A stretch of DNA of 64,000 nt, taken from assembly GCA_963402885.1 (NCBI GenBank), contig OY727094.1:20462501-20526500 (forward strand), given 5' to 3'. A program made the position numbers and the translations under genes. The notes below the pieces were generated by a model, which was not told where the DNA came from, did no database searches, and saw only the letters and a program-made list of their open reading frames with translations. The stretch is from Antedon bifida (Eukaryota; Echinodermata; Crinoidea; Comatulida; Antedonidae). Numbering within the stretch: position 1 is the first letter of the stretch; the number at the start of each line of letters is the position of its first letter. Shown piece after piece: positions 14,370 through 24,295 of this stretch.

Positions 14370-16750
14370 AAATCACAAAATGGTCTAAAACGTCTCCAAA
14401 TGCGATTTGAAGCTATTCTAAGCACTTTGGTGTTTTTATGTTAACACATTTTTTCGAAAATCACAAAATGGTCTAAAACGTCTCCAAATGCGATTTGAAG
14501 CTATTCTGTACACTTTGATGTTTTTATGTTAACAAGTTTTTTCAAAAATCACAAAATGGTCTAAAAAGTCTCCAAATGCGATTTGAAGCTATTCTGTACA
14601 CTTTGATGTTTTGTGTGAAAATTTTTTGTCGAAATGCTCAAAATGGTCTAAAACGTTTTTAAATACGATATTAAGCTATTTTGTGCTCTTTGATGTTTTT
14701 GTGTGAAAAATTTTTGTCGAAATGCTTAAATTGGTCTAAAACGTTTTTAAATACGATATTAAGCTATTTTGTGCCCTTTGATGTTTTTGTGTGAAAAGTT
14801 TTATCGAAATGCTCAAAATGGTCTAAAACGGTTTCTAATGTGATTTTAAGCACTTTGATGTTTTTGTGTAACCAAGTTTCATCGAAATCCTCAAAATGGT
14901 CTAAAACGTCTCCAAATGCGATTTGAAGCTATTCTAAGCACTTTGGTGTTTTTATGATAACAAGTTTTTTCGAAAATCACAAAATGGTCTAAAACGTCTC
15001 CAAATGCGATTTGAAGCTCTTCTAAGCACTTTGGTGTTTTTATGTTAACAAGTTTTTTCGAAAATCACAAAATGGTCTAAAATGTCTCCAAATGCGATTT
15101 GAAGCTATTCTGTACACTTTGATGTTTAGAGTGAAAAATTTTTGTCGAAATGCTCAAAATGGTCTAAAACGTTTTTAAATACGATATTAAGCTATTTTGT
15201 GCTCTTTGGTGTTTTTGTGTGAAAAATTTTTGTCGAAATGCTTAAATTGGTCTAAAACGTTTTTAAATACGATATTAAGCTATTTTGTGCCCTTTGATGT
15301 TTTTGTGTGAAAAGTTTTATCGAAATGCTCAAAATGGTCTAAAACGGTTTCTAATGTGATTTTAAGCACTTTGATGTTTTTGTGTAACCAACTTTTTTTG
15401 AAAATCACAAAATGGTCTAAAACGTCTCCAAATGCGATTTGAAGCTATTCTAAGCACTTTGGTGTTTTTATGTTAACAAGTTTTTTCGAAAATCACAAAA
15501 TGGTCTAAAACGTCTCCAAATGCGATTTGAAGCTATTCTAAGCACTTTGGTGTTTTTATGTTAACATGTTTTTTCGAAAATCACAAAATGGTCTAAAATG
15601 TCTCCAAATGCGATTTGAAGCTATTCTAAGCACTTTGGTGTTTTTATGTTAACAAGTTTTTTCGAAAATCACAAAGTGGTCTAAAACGTTTTTAAATACG
15701 ATATTAAGCTATTTTGTGCTCTTTGATGTTTTTGTGTAAAAAATTTTTGTCGAAATGCTCAAAATGGTCTAAAACGTTTTTAAATACGATATTAAGCTAT
15801 TTTGTGTCCTTTTATGTTTTTGTGTGAAAAGTTTAATCGAAATGCCCAAAATGGTCTAAAACGGTTTCTAATGTGAATTTAAGCACTTTGATGTTTTTGT
15901 GTAACCAAGTTTTTTTGAAATTCACAAAATGGTCTAAAACGTCTCCAAATGCGATTTGAAGCTATTCTGTACACTTTGATATTTTTATGTTAAAAAGTTT
16001 TTTCGAAATTCACAAAATGGTCTAAAACGTCTCCAAATGCGATTTGAAGCTATTCTTAGCACTTTGGTGTATAAATGTTAACAAGTTTTTTGGAAAATCA
16101 CAAAATGGTCTAAAACGTCTCCAAATGCGATTTGAAGCTATTCTAAGCACATTGATGTTTTTATGTTAACAAGTTTTTTCGAAAATCACAAAATGGTCTA
16201 AAACGTCTCCAAATGCGATTTGAAGCTATTCTAAGCACTTTGGTGTTTTTATGTTAACAAGTTTTTTCGGAAATCACAAAATGGTCTAAAACGTCTCCAA
16301 ATGCGATTTGAAGCTATTCTGTACACTTTGATGTTTTTATGTTAACAAGTTTTTTCGAAAATCACAAAATGGTCTAAAACGTCTCCAAATGCGATTTGAA
16401 GACAAAAATTTTTCACTCTAAACATCAAAGTGTACAGAATAGCTTCAAAGCGATTTGAAGCTATTCTAAGCACTTTGGTGTTTTTATGTTAACAAGTTTT
16501 TTCGAAAATCACAAAATGGTCTAAAACGTCTCCAAATGCGATTTGAAGCTCTTCTAAGCACTTTGGTGTTTTTATGTTAACAAGTTTTTTCGAAAATCAC
16601 AAAATGGTCTAAAATGTCTCCAAATGCGATTTGAAGGTATTCTGTACACTTTGATGTTTAGAGTGAAAAATTTTTGTCGAAATGCTCAAAATGGTCTAAA
16701 ACGTTTTTAAATACGATATTAAGCTATTTTGTGCTCTTTGATGTTTTTGT
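14370..16750. repeat. Segment copied at 26426-28806 (offset 12,056)
   Basis: This 2.4-kb satellite segment has a collinear copy 12,056 bp downstream, across the transposon. Both contain the TTAACACATT variant (near 14,450 and 26,500), the GTTTAGAGTG monomer and the 49-bp inverted fragment (16401 and 28457). The copies part at the right end, where GTGTGAAAAA is replaced by GTGTAAAAAA. Start and end are accurate to about 20 bp. Confidence 0.75.
16401..16467. repeat. Microinverted satellite fragment forming a hairpin, copy 1
   Basis: A 49-bp stretch at 16401-16449 is the exact reverse complement of a normal satellite segment (TTTGAAGCTATTCTGTACAC through GTTTAGAGTG to TTTTTGTC). It is followed by normal-orientation GCGATTTGAAGC. 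The join makes a perfect 14-bp stem (AGAATAGCTTCAAA, 16436-16449) with a 4-base GCGA loop and its complement at 16454-16467. The same structure recurs at 28457, 29472 and 42274. This looks like a single fold-back or template-switch event later copied by satellite amplification. Confidence 0.95.
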
Positions 16751-18016
16751 GTGAAAAATTTTTGTCGAAATGCTTAAATTGGTCTAAAACGTTTTTAAAT
16801 ACGATATTAAGCTATTTTGTGCCCTTTGATGTTTTTGTGTGAAAAGTTTTATCGAAATGCTCAAAATGGTCTAAAACGGTTTCTAATGTGATTTTAAGCA
16901 CTTTGATGTTTTTGTGTAACCAACTTTTTTTGAAAATCACAAAATGGTCTAAAACGTCTCCAAATGCGATTTGAAGCTATTCTAAGCACTTTGGTGTTTT
17001 TATGTTAACAAGTTTTTTCGAAAATCACAAAATGGTCTAAAACGTCTCCAAATGCGATTTGAAGCTATTCTAAGTACTTTGGTGTTTTTATGTTAACATG
17101 TTTTTTCGAAAATCACAAAATGGTCTAAAACGTCTCCAAATGCGATTTGAAGCTATTCTAAGCACTTTGGTGTTTTTATGTTAACAAGTTTTTTCGAAAA
17201 TCACAAAATGGTCTAAAACGTTTTTAAATACGATATTAAGCTATTTTGTGCTCTTTGATGTTTTTGTGTAAAAAATTTGTGTCGAAATGCTCAAAATGGT
17301 CTAAAACGTTTTTAAATACGATATTAAGCTATTTTGTGTCCTTTTATGTTTTTGTGTGAAAAGTTTAATCGAAATGCTCAAAATGGTCTAAAACGGTTTC
17401 TAATGTGAATTTAAGCACTTTGATGTTTTTGTGTAACCAAGTTTTTTTGAAATTCACAAAATGGTCTAAAACGTCTCCAAATGCGATTTGAAGCTATTCT
17501 AAGCACTTTGATGTTTTTATGTTAACAAGTTTTTTCGAAAATCACAAAATGGTCTAAAACGTCTCCAAATGCGATTTGAAGCTATTCTAAGCACTTTGGT
17601 GTTTTTATGTTAACAAGTTTTTTCGAAAATCACAAAATGGTCTAAAACGTCTCCAAATGCGATTTGAAGCTATTCTAAGCACTTTGGTGTTTTTATGTTA
17701 ACAAGTTTTTTCGAAAATCACAAAATGGTCTAAAACGTCTCCAAATGCGATTTGAAGCTATTCTGTACACTTTGATGTTTTTATGGTAACAAGTTTTTTC
17801 GAAAATCACAAAATGGTCTAAAACGTCTCCAAATGCGATTTGAAGCTCTTCTAAGCACTTTGGTGTTTTTATGTTAACAAGTTTTTTCGAAAATCACAAA
17901 ATGGTCTAAAATGTCTCCAAATGCGATTTGAAGGTATTCTGTACACTTTGATGTTTAGAGTGAAAAATTTTTGTCGAAATGCTCAAAATGGTCTAAAACG
18001 TTTTTAAATACGATAT

Positions 18017-18019
18017 TAA
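18017..18019. repeat. TAA target-site duplication, left
   Basis: The empty version of this site in a paralogous monomer (near 16,710) reads ATATTAAGC. Here TAA precedes the element, and a second TAA follows it at 25091-25093. A 3-bp TAA duplication fits all three sequences, whereas TTAA does not, because the right flank reads CTATAAGC. Confidence 0.85.
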
Positions 18020-18642
18020 TAGTGGGGTGCCTTAGGGTCAAAAACGTTACACGGATGACAAAGTTTTCAAATTTTGCACATATGTTCACTTGGACATACA
18101 GATTAAAAAAATCACTGTAGCCAAGAAAAAAAAAGTATTTTATGACCATATTTGGAGTATTTTCAAAATGGCCGCCAAAACAAAATGATGGTCCATATCT
18201 TAGTAACCGGTAGGGGTACAGAGTTCATTTTAGTGTTAAATTGCTTAGAACACATATGTTTCTATTCACTCTAATACAACATTTTATTAGAAAATGGCCG
18301 GAATCATCATTTCCGGAATTGTGACCTTTGACCCTAGTATGGTCATATCTCGATAACTACTGACAGTAGAAACATGAGGTTGGTCTTAAAATATTCACAA
18401 TATACATGTTAGTATTTGGTCTAACGAACTATTTTTCCCAAAAGTGACTGGAAATCATAATATTGACCTTTGACCCGATAACCTCAAATTTCGTTACCGA
18501 ATGCGCATAAAATCAAAATATTGGGCTTAAATTGTCAAAAATGTATATTTTTGTATTAATTAAGGTAATGACTGAATTTGTCAATTGACCAGAAGTAATG
18601 ATATTAACTTTTGACTTAAATTTTGTTTTATATCACTACAAC
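18020..18642 (+). repeat. Left terminal inverted repeat (623 bp)
   Basis: It matches the reverse complement of 24458-25090 almost base for base. Seen differences include a 10-bp gap near the tip (this copy runs CCTTAGGGTC, the right has CCTTAAGGGG plus more), a G/T at the end of the A-run near 18135, and a G/A in the GTAGGGGTACAG segment near 18214. Identity ends after ATATCACTACAAC. Internally it is built of about four degenerate units spaced roughly 126-150 bp, recognisable by AAAATGGCCG-like and TTGACCTTTGACCC-like words. Long TIRs of this kind normally hold transposase-binding sites. Confidence 0.93.
18322..18476 (-). promoter_or_regulatory. Two DR1-type hexamer repeats in the left TIR
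   Basis: TGACCTTTGACCC occurs at 18322-18334 and 18464-18476. On the opposite strand it reads GGGTCAAAGGTCA, two AGGTCA-type half-sites one base apart. This matches the DR1 consensus bound by HNF4, RXR/PPAR and COUP-TF class nuclear receptors. A third, degraded version (AACTTTTGACTT) lies at 18606-18617. The regular spacing of about 142 bp follows the repeat units of the TIR, so these could equally be transposase-binding sites. Confidence 0.4.
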
Positions 18643-19028
18643 ATTGGCAGTAAATCGTCAAACACTTATTTTTCACGCAATACATTGTTTTCTCAACAAA
18701 TTTAAACAATTACTTTTTCATATGATATGTTTGTTTAGAATGATTCAGATTGTTGTATCTAGAGATATGGCCTACCTGGTTATGTGTAGAGGAATGTTAC
18801 ATTTTACTATGCGTGATTACATTTCCAGATTATTTTCTGCAAGTTGTAAGCTTCAATAAATTAATATAACTGTTTTGCAGTGTATTATATTTACAGTTTA
18901 CACTTCTTCATTTTATATTTCAAACCTCAGTTATTAAAAAATAAAATAAATAATAATAATAAGTATTAACTATGTCTTAGAAATAATAAATTCTGACACG
19001 GATCGTCTGTATTCAATTACGAGTAATA
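18643..19028. other. Non-coding 3' flank of the transposase gene
   Basis: This AT-rich stretch lies between the left TIR and the transposase stop codon. It should contain the 3' UTR and polyadenylation region of the minus-strand gene. I see no AATAAA on that strand, only weaker AT-rich variants. A 78-codon plus-strand frame crosses it but has no recognisable content. Nothing else is apparent. Confidence 0.6.
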
Positions 19029-19307
19029 TTATCTGGGACATTTGCAGCTGCACAGTTCTGTACAAGGGAGGTTGGATTTGGCACATTTGCAAGTCACACA
19101 ACCACGGTCAGATTTGCAGCCACATTTGATAAGTTCATTGCAGGCCTTGGCTGCTTCTGGTTTAGTCATCCAAACTGGCTTCCAATGTGTGTCTTCTAAT
19201 GTCCAACCCCAATCTTCTGGAGTAGGAATAGTTGGTTCAGCATTCTGACAAGTGGTCCATATACCTCCTTGATATATGGCTCTTTTCACATGTTGAAGTA
19301 ATGCATC
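19029..19307 (-). CDS. Transposase exon 2, cysteine-rich CXC-type tail
   Basis: These 92 codons plus a TAA stop begin right after an acceptor reading TTGTAG on the minus strand. The encoded segment has a WGW motif and then nine cysteines within about 30 residues (CGC, GC, CKC, PC, LCSCKC), like the Tesmin/TSO1 CXC zinc fold. The same WGW-plus-cysteine tail ends other members of this family, which supports joining it to exon 1 rather than calling it a separate small gene. Confidence 0.85.
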   Translation of the reverse strand, partial: DALLQHVKRAIYQGGIWTTCQNAEPTIPTPEDWGWTLEDTHWKPVWMTKPEAAKACNELIKCGCKSDRGCVTCKCAKSNLPCTELCSCKCPR

Positions 19308-22300
19308 CTACAATATAAATGTAATATAATGTACAAACAATGCTGTTTAGTTGAATAAAAAAAAGTATGCACTAAGTATAAGTTTAATTGTATTCCAACC
19401 ATTCAATTTTAATTACCTGGGTGGGTGGAACATGAGCAATATCCTTGTTCTTCTGTGAAAACATATTTCGACGGGCTTCATTTACTGATAATGATATGCT
19501 GCTTTTGTTGTATAGAAGAATAGTGAGCCGCTCAATATGTTTGAAGTTGAGAGAAAGACAGTCAACTTGTTGAAAAGGATGTCTGTACATGGAAAGAAAT
19601 GCCTCTGTTGCCTCTGGAAATGATTTCCATGCTTTCCAAGCACTCTTCTTACTCTTACCGAAAAATGAGGATGTAGTGTCACAACCTGAAAAAGCATGGA
19701 AAAGTGGAAGGGCGCATGCCATGCTTTCACCTAGATGTCTACACATGTTGTTGATGTTATAGTAACAGAAGTGATTACCAGTGCCGAATGCAACCCACAG
19801 TTTCAGTTCAGGAAATCGATGGCAAAGATTGAAAAATTGACCAATTAGAATGATGATAATGTCAGTATCCACAGTTCGCACCATGATTTGTCTTGCACCA
19901 TGCTCCAACGAGTGCACCAAATGAATTACAATCCTGGTATCTGCTTCTTCTTGTGTTGAGTTACTCATGTTGTTTCCTTTAGATATGACTGATGTACCCT
20001 TTGTTATGTACACATTCTTGTTGTCTGTAAATGATTGTTGTTCAACTAACTCAGACAAATATAGGAATAGTTCCTCTTTGTTTTTGGAATTAAGAAGGAA
20101 GTCTTTCCACTTGACAGGTGTCTTGGTTTTTGGTTCTACTTTTAAGCGTACACCTTTACCTCTCTTCTCTCTAGTAGATTCTTTAATGCTTGATGAAATA
20201 TATCTATCCCACACAACATCTATGCGGCTGGTTGTCAATAATTCACGCTTAATAAAACCTAAAAATACTTGCTGGCCAAATTCAAGAAAGGTAGGCGCAG
20301 TGGGCAAAGTGTGTATAAGAGTTCCTCCGTCAAATATTTTTGCATCAAAGCGGTTTGGTGGTTCTGGTTGACCGTCACAGTTAAGACATTTCAGTAACTC
20401 TGACTTTGTCCCAAAGCGAAGCTTACCATCGTCTGAGAGAGCAGGTGGATAAAATTGGTTCTCATGTGAGAAAAAAACAGCAAGGTCGCCGTCTCTTCGC
20501 TGGTTTGCAATGTATAATCGAGCAAACAGACTAATCTCATCGCGAGCAGCACTTAACTTATTATTTTTCTGTTTGCATTTAGTCTTTCTTGATTTCAGTA
20601 GTGCCAGTGAATTTTTCTTTATGGAATCGTGGATTGACTTGCTTTTGTCTTCAAGTACTTCTTTCTTAAACGTATTGTAACGTGATTTTCCTATTTTCTC
20701 TACCGTTCGAACGGTGGTAATAACCGACTCTTCTGCACAATATCTGGTGTTCAAAATCAGCAGCTCTGGACAGTCATCTTGAAACGGATTTCCAAATCCT
20801 CTGATTACTTCAATCAAACTCTTGCTTTGTTTTTGAAAGGTTAGCTGCGTTGAAAGGCCCTCTTCATGGTGATTGAAATTTACTTCAGGATCTTCTGGTC
20901 GCGTGTAACCCTCTTCAAACTCTGTTAAAAGCCGTGCCTGTTCTGGTCCACTAATCATCCATCTTTTGAATGCAGTAGGATTTTCAGTAAGGCCCACAGC
21001 TCCTCCTTTACCCTTAACCTTTGCATTATCCTGCTCATGTGCCTGATCTCTGGGGATACAGGAGAATCTGTTGTTATTCTTGTTAACAACCCAATTTTTG
21101 TAGATATCTTCCTTGATAGCAGATGGTAGTGCTTTCATGTCACGGATGTGAACACTTACCCAACGACTGTAATTCTGATGGTCAAATGCGAAAAACAGGT
21201 AGATAAGTGCTTCAAGGGCTTCTACAAAAAGTGGGAAGTTTCTTTCACGATGCGCTCGGATAAAAATAAGTATGAGGACTTCGGAATTTAGGACAATGTC
21301 CCAAAATTGAAAAGTAGGACTTTTATCAATCATGTCGAGTCGCCATCCTTCGAAGCTTGTATTCTCGTTACTGAACATTTCACTTTTCTCGTAAGCCTCA
21401 CGCTGTAGCTTATGTAGTACAAGAGATGTTACTTGGTGGGCATGACGAGTACGAGTAATATGGGAACATGTCAAAAAGGAGTCAACTACCCCTGAAGTAC
21501 CAATACCAGCTTCAGTAAGAGCATTAGTCCATCCAGAGCAGGCTAAAAAATCGCCAAGAGCATTCCATAATCCCTTTTCTAGATGAAGGCCTCCAAAAAG
21601 GATAACATATTTGTCCTCTCCATAGATGTCTGGCCATTTCCATTGAATGTATTTGGATTTTGCAAAAATAGGACAATCACATGCCATTACCGGGATCTGA
21701 CCAGGGTTCAAAAATTCTGTTGTTGATTGTAAGATGTTCATACCATGTTTTATCATCGCTATAGAATCTGCTTTTTCCTGAAAAAGTGGCAATAAAGAGC
21801 TAATTGCACGTGGATTATACGAATACGATTGAAGAGAGGCGTGATAAGCTGCCCAAGAAATAGGTTGTCCTTTTGTAAGCGTTTCCAACTTCAGAAGATC
21901 CATGGCATGCCTCATCCACTCTCCTTCCCTCTCTTGAGCCATATGTAGGTTTCCTTCAAACGCAATTGGGTTACTATTCGGCACAGACGTCGTTAAAATA
22001 TTGAAGGAAGCAGCTGGTACTACAGAATACGTTTCTGGTAGTTCAGGCTTTACCATCATCGCATTCTCAAACTGTAAAGTTGCTGCCTCTCTGCGTATTC
22101 CTAGGTTATCAGCTGATGGCTGTTGGACTATGCTAATTCCAGTCCCATGAAATGATCCTTGTGCTGAGGTAGAAGAAGGATTATAGTCTAAATTGTCTAA
22201 TGCTCCAATTACTGCCAAACCTTTCCGAAGATTAGACGGACACACAATATCATCAGTCTTGAACTGCTTACACATCGAGTAAGTTAGAGATTCCTCAAGT

Positions 22301-23568
22301 TGAAGGATTCGTTTGTAGTTGATGCTTATACCTAACTGTGCAAGTTGATCTATGAGTAGCTTACTTCTGGTATTGGTGTGAATAAGCATCCCAATGTAAA
22401 TTGGTAGAGGTGGTTCTCGGTTTAGGTTATGACGCTCAGTAGGCCTACCAGTTTCTTCTCTTACCTTCTTCTTGGAGTTATAAGAAATCAATTGGGATAT
22501 TGTAAGGCATGTCTGTGAATTGTCAACGTGCTCCTTCGTGTTTGGCCCATATAAAATCATAGCTATCAGCATTTTTAAACTTGGTGATACCATCTCTTGG
22601 CAACGAGGAGGAAATGCCCCTTTGAACTGAAAACCATCCGTCATTTGAAAAATATCTTCTCTGCAGATTTTTGCAACCTTTGCAAACAACAGCGCTTCTT
22701 CTTCATACTGTCGACGATGCACATCTTTCCACATTTGATATATGGCCTCTTCAAAAATTAAAACACATTTGTATCCATCAAAATGCTCATGTAGGCCCAT
22801 GGTTTCGAAATGTTGTAGAAGGATTTCTTTCAAGCGCGTTTTATTAAATGATATATTCTCTCCAAATTGATGAAGACGATCTTCAAACCAAGAATGTAAA
22901 TGTGATAATTGAAATAACAATGTTCCCTCTTCTACTAATCCCTCTACATAAGAAACCAATTCTGCAAACACTCTGCCTTTCACACGATCTCTTTCTGTTT
23001 TAGAAAAAGACAAAGTATTGCTTTGATGTTTTCTATATCGATTTCTAAATTGCGTCAAACAATCCATGTGGTATTTTGCTGCAATAGCTACTAAATCACC
23101 ATTCGAAATAGTAGCAAGAAGATCAAAATCATTCATTTCTGTCGCCATTCTTCGAAGTATTTTTGTCAGTGACACCTTTGAGTATTCATGAAGCTTTTGA
23201 AATGTATCTTTTTTGCAGAAAATACAGTTATTTCTGCTAGGACTTGCAACTTTCTGTCTTTTTGAAGACCGCTCTTTCGTATCTATGTTTTCTTTTACTT
23301 GATGTTTTCTTAACCTTTCCAGCTTAGTGTTGTTGAACTTCAAATGGCAAGAATGATGCCACGAGGCACCGTTTTTAATAAAAGCCTCCGGTGTACCATG
23401 GTCTCCATATTCTAATGAAAGTGGTGAAGCTTGTAGTTGCTTAAAGCCGTCTACATTGTTTAAAAACGCTTCGTACACACATCTAGCATTAATGTTTCCT
23501 CGTTTTTGTGGACACCTTAAACTTTCCGATGTAACAGACTGGCATATAATGCATCTTGACCAGTCCAT
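19029..23568 (-). CDS. Transposase with zinc modules and XPG-like nuclease block (two exons)
   Basis: The predicted product is a 1,476-residue nuclear transposase that would bind the TIRs and mobilise the element. Exon 1 is 19417-23568 (1,384 codons) and exon 2 is 19029-19307 (92 codons plus stop), joined in phase 0. The start ATG has A at -3 and G at +4. Domains: zinc module 1 (C6, C9, H71/H72, C74); zinc module 2 (C115, C118, H167, C170); transposase core with conserved blocks around D631, the GGLH segment at 659-662, D673/D696 and DQAHEQ at 841-846; basic linker (about 960-1005); XPG/PIN-like block with EEAD (1207-1210), DTD (1234-1236) and GCD (1295-1297) before a lysine-rich helix; and a nine-cysteine CXC-type tail in exon 2. 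I recognise this family from uncharacterised animal proteins. The Academ name and the DDE residue assignments are inference. No frameshift or internal stop is present. Confidence 0.85.
19308..19416 (-). other. Phase-0 GT-AG intron, 109 bp
   Basis: On the minus strand the donor reads CAG|GTAATT (GT at 19416-19415) and the acceptor TTGTAG|GATG (AG at 19309-19308). A plausible branch word, CTAAAC, and a T-rich tract lie inside. Exon 1 has exactly 4,152 nt to the donor, so the frame is kept. Without splicing, exon 1 runs only ten codons further to a stop and loses the conserved cysteine tail. Confidence 0.88.
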
Positions 23569-23631
23569 TGTAAGTGTTTACTTACACCTAGTCTAGTCAT
23601 AGGGCTAGTGTCTCGAACATAAATTCTGTGA

Positions 23632-23639
23632 AATATATA
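23632..23639 (-). promoter_or_regulatory. Possible TATA element of the transposase gene
   Basis: The minus strand reads CTATATATTT here, about 65 bp before the start codon. A transcription start roughly 30 bp downstream would leave a leader of about 35-40 nt. The region is AT-rich, so chance occurrence is quite possible. Confidence 0.25.
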
Positions 23640-24202
23640 GAGTAAACTTAAACAAATAACAATCCTGATAGTTAAAAAATAATTATGAATGTTTTTCTTT
23701 TATTCATTTTCTATCATTCATGTTTTAACCAAAATATGTGTAAGAAGCAATTCCTGTACCTATGGGTCCTAAACCTATAGCCTACATCAATTATTTAAAA
23801 TTATTAAAAAAAAATTGTAATTATTAAAATTATTTAAAGTTAAATTTAATAATGATGTGTAATTGCAATATAATTTTTCACAAAACTACACTTGGGACTC
23901 CCTGTAACTAAGCATTTGCTAGGCCTATGAGAGGCATCCGCTTTGCATTGCCACAGTCGTTTTCGCCGTGGAGGTATGCCTAGCAACGAGCCTGTGTTAG
24001 CCTAGCCTAATTGATAATCAATTTAAATGCTTAAAAGAAACAAGAAAGTAAATTAATGGTAACCTAATGCTTTAAAGTGGTAAATCAATATATATATTTA
24101 ATAAAAACACTTGTTTGAAATCAACAACTGCTTTATAAGCATAAAAATACTTACCACTTGGCAATTATCCACCTGTCAACACGTTTGACTTCATAAACTT
24201 TT

Positions 24203-24295
24203 AGCCAATCAGAATGCCGGATTTTATGAATACTCATTTTGGAGGGAAATCTTTGTCTAGGTAATACTATAGTAATTGATTGTATATAAAAGGGG
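24203..24295 (+). promoter_or_regulatory. Plus-strand CCAAT/TATA promoter-like pair facing the right TIR
   Basis: AGCCAATCAG (24203-24212) is a textbook CCAAT box. TATATAAAAGGGG (24283-24295) is a strong TATA box with the usual GC-rich 3' edge, about 75 bp further on. The TATA orientation directs transcription rightward, away from the transposase gene, through the right TIR and into the satellite. No open frame lies downstream inside the element. The CCAAT box could instead serve the minus-strand gene, since it works in either direction. Confidence 0.4.

Larger units (their letters stand above)
1..18019. repeat. 88-bp satellite array, block 1
   Basis: This is tandem repeat DNA with an 88-bp period, for example the GTCTCC word at 304 and again at 392. 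Class A monomers (core CTCCAAATGCGATTTGAAGC) dominate. Class B (core TTTTTAAATACGATATTAAG) and the 78-bp class C (core GGTTTCTAATGTGATTTTAA) are interspersed in recurring runs. All share a box close to AAAATGGTCTAAAACG and a TCGAAA word. The period is not a multiple of three and every frame is closed by stops, so the array is non-coding. Both window edges cut inside the array. The block ends at the TAA target duplication of the transposon at 18020. A centromeric or heterochromatic role is possible, but nothing in the sequence proves it. Confidence 0.97.

Noticed and set aside
1-18019. CRISPR array or coding tandem repeats
   Set aside because: There are no unique spacers between repeats. The 88-bp period is continuous and frame-shifting, and the context is eukaryotic.
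18017-18023. TTAA duplication (piggyBac or Kolobok type)
   Set aside because: The target contains TTAA, but the right flank reads CTATAAGC, so only TAA is duplicated.
17955-18149. 64-codon minus-strand frame
   Set aside because: It crosses the satellite/TIR boundary, so it exists only because of the insertion and has no family resemblance.
18623-18859. 78-codon plus-strand frame starting in the left TIR
   Set aside because: No recognisable domain, AT-rich composition, and the start lies inside the TIR edge. It is more likely chance frame in the 3' flank of the transposase gene.
19967-20371. 134-codon plus-strand frame
   Set aside because: It lies wholly antisense to the conserved transposase exon 1 and is a shadow of that frame. 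The same holds for the short frames at 19042-19248 and 19482-19730.
23580-23595. 5' leader intron donor (GTGTAAGT on the minus strand)
   Set aside because: Splicing from it would skip the start codon, which has a good context and begins a family-like N-terminus. No matching acceptor is evident.
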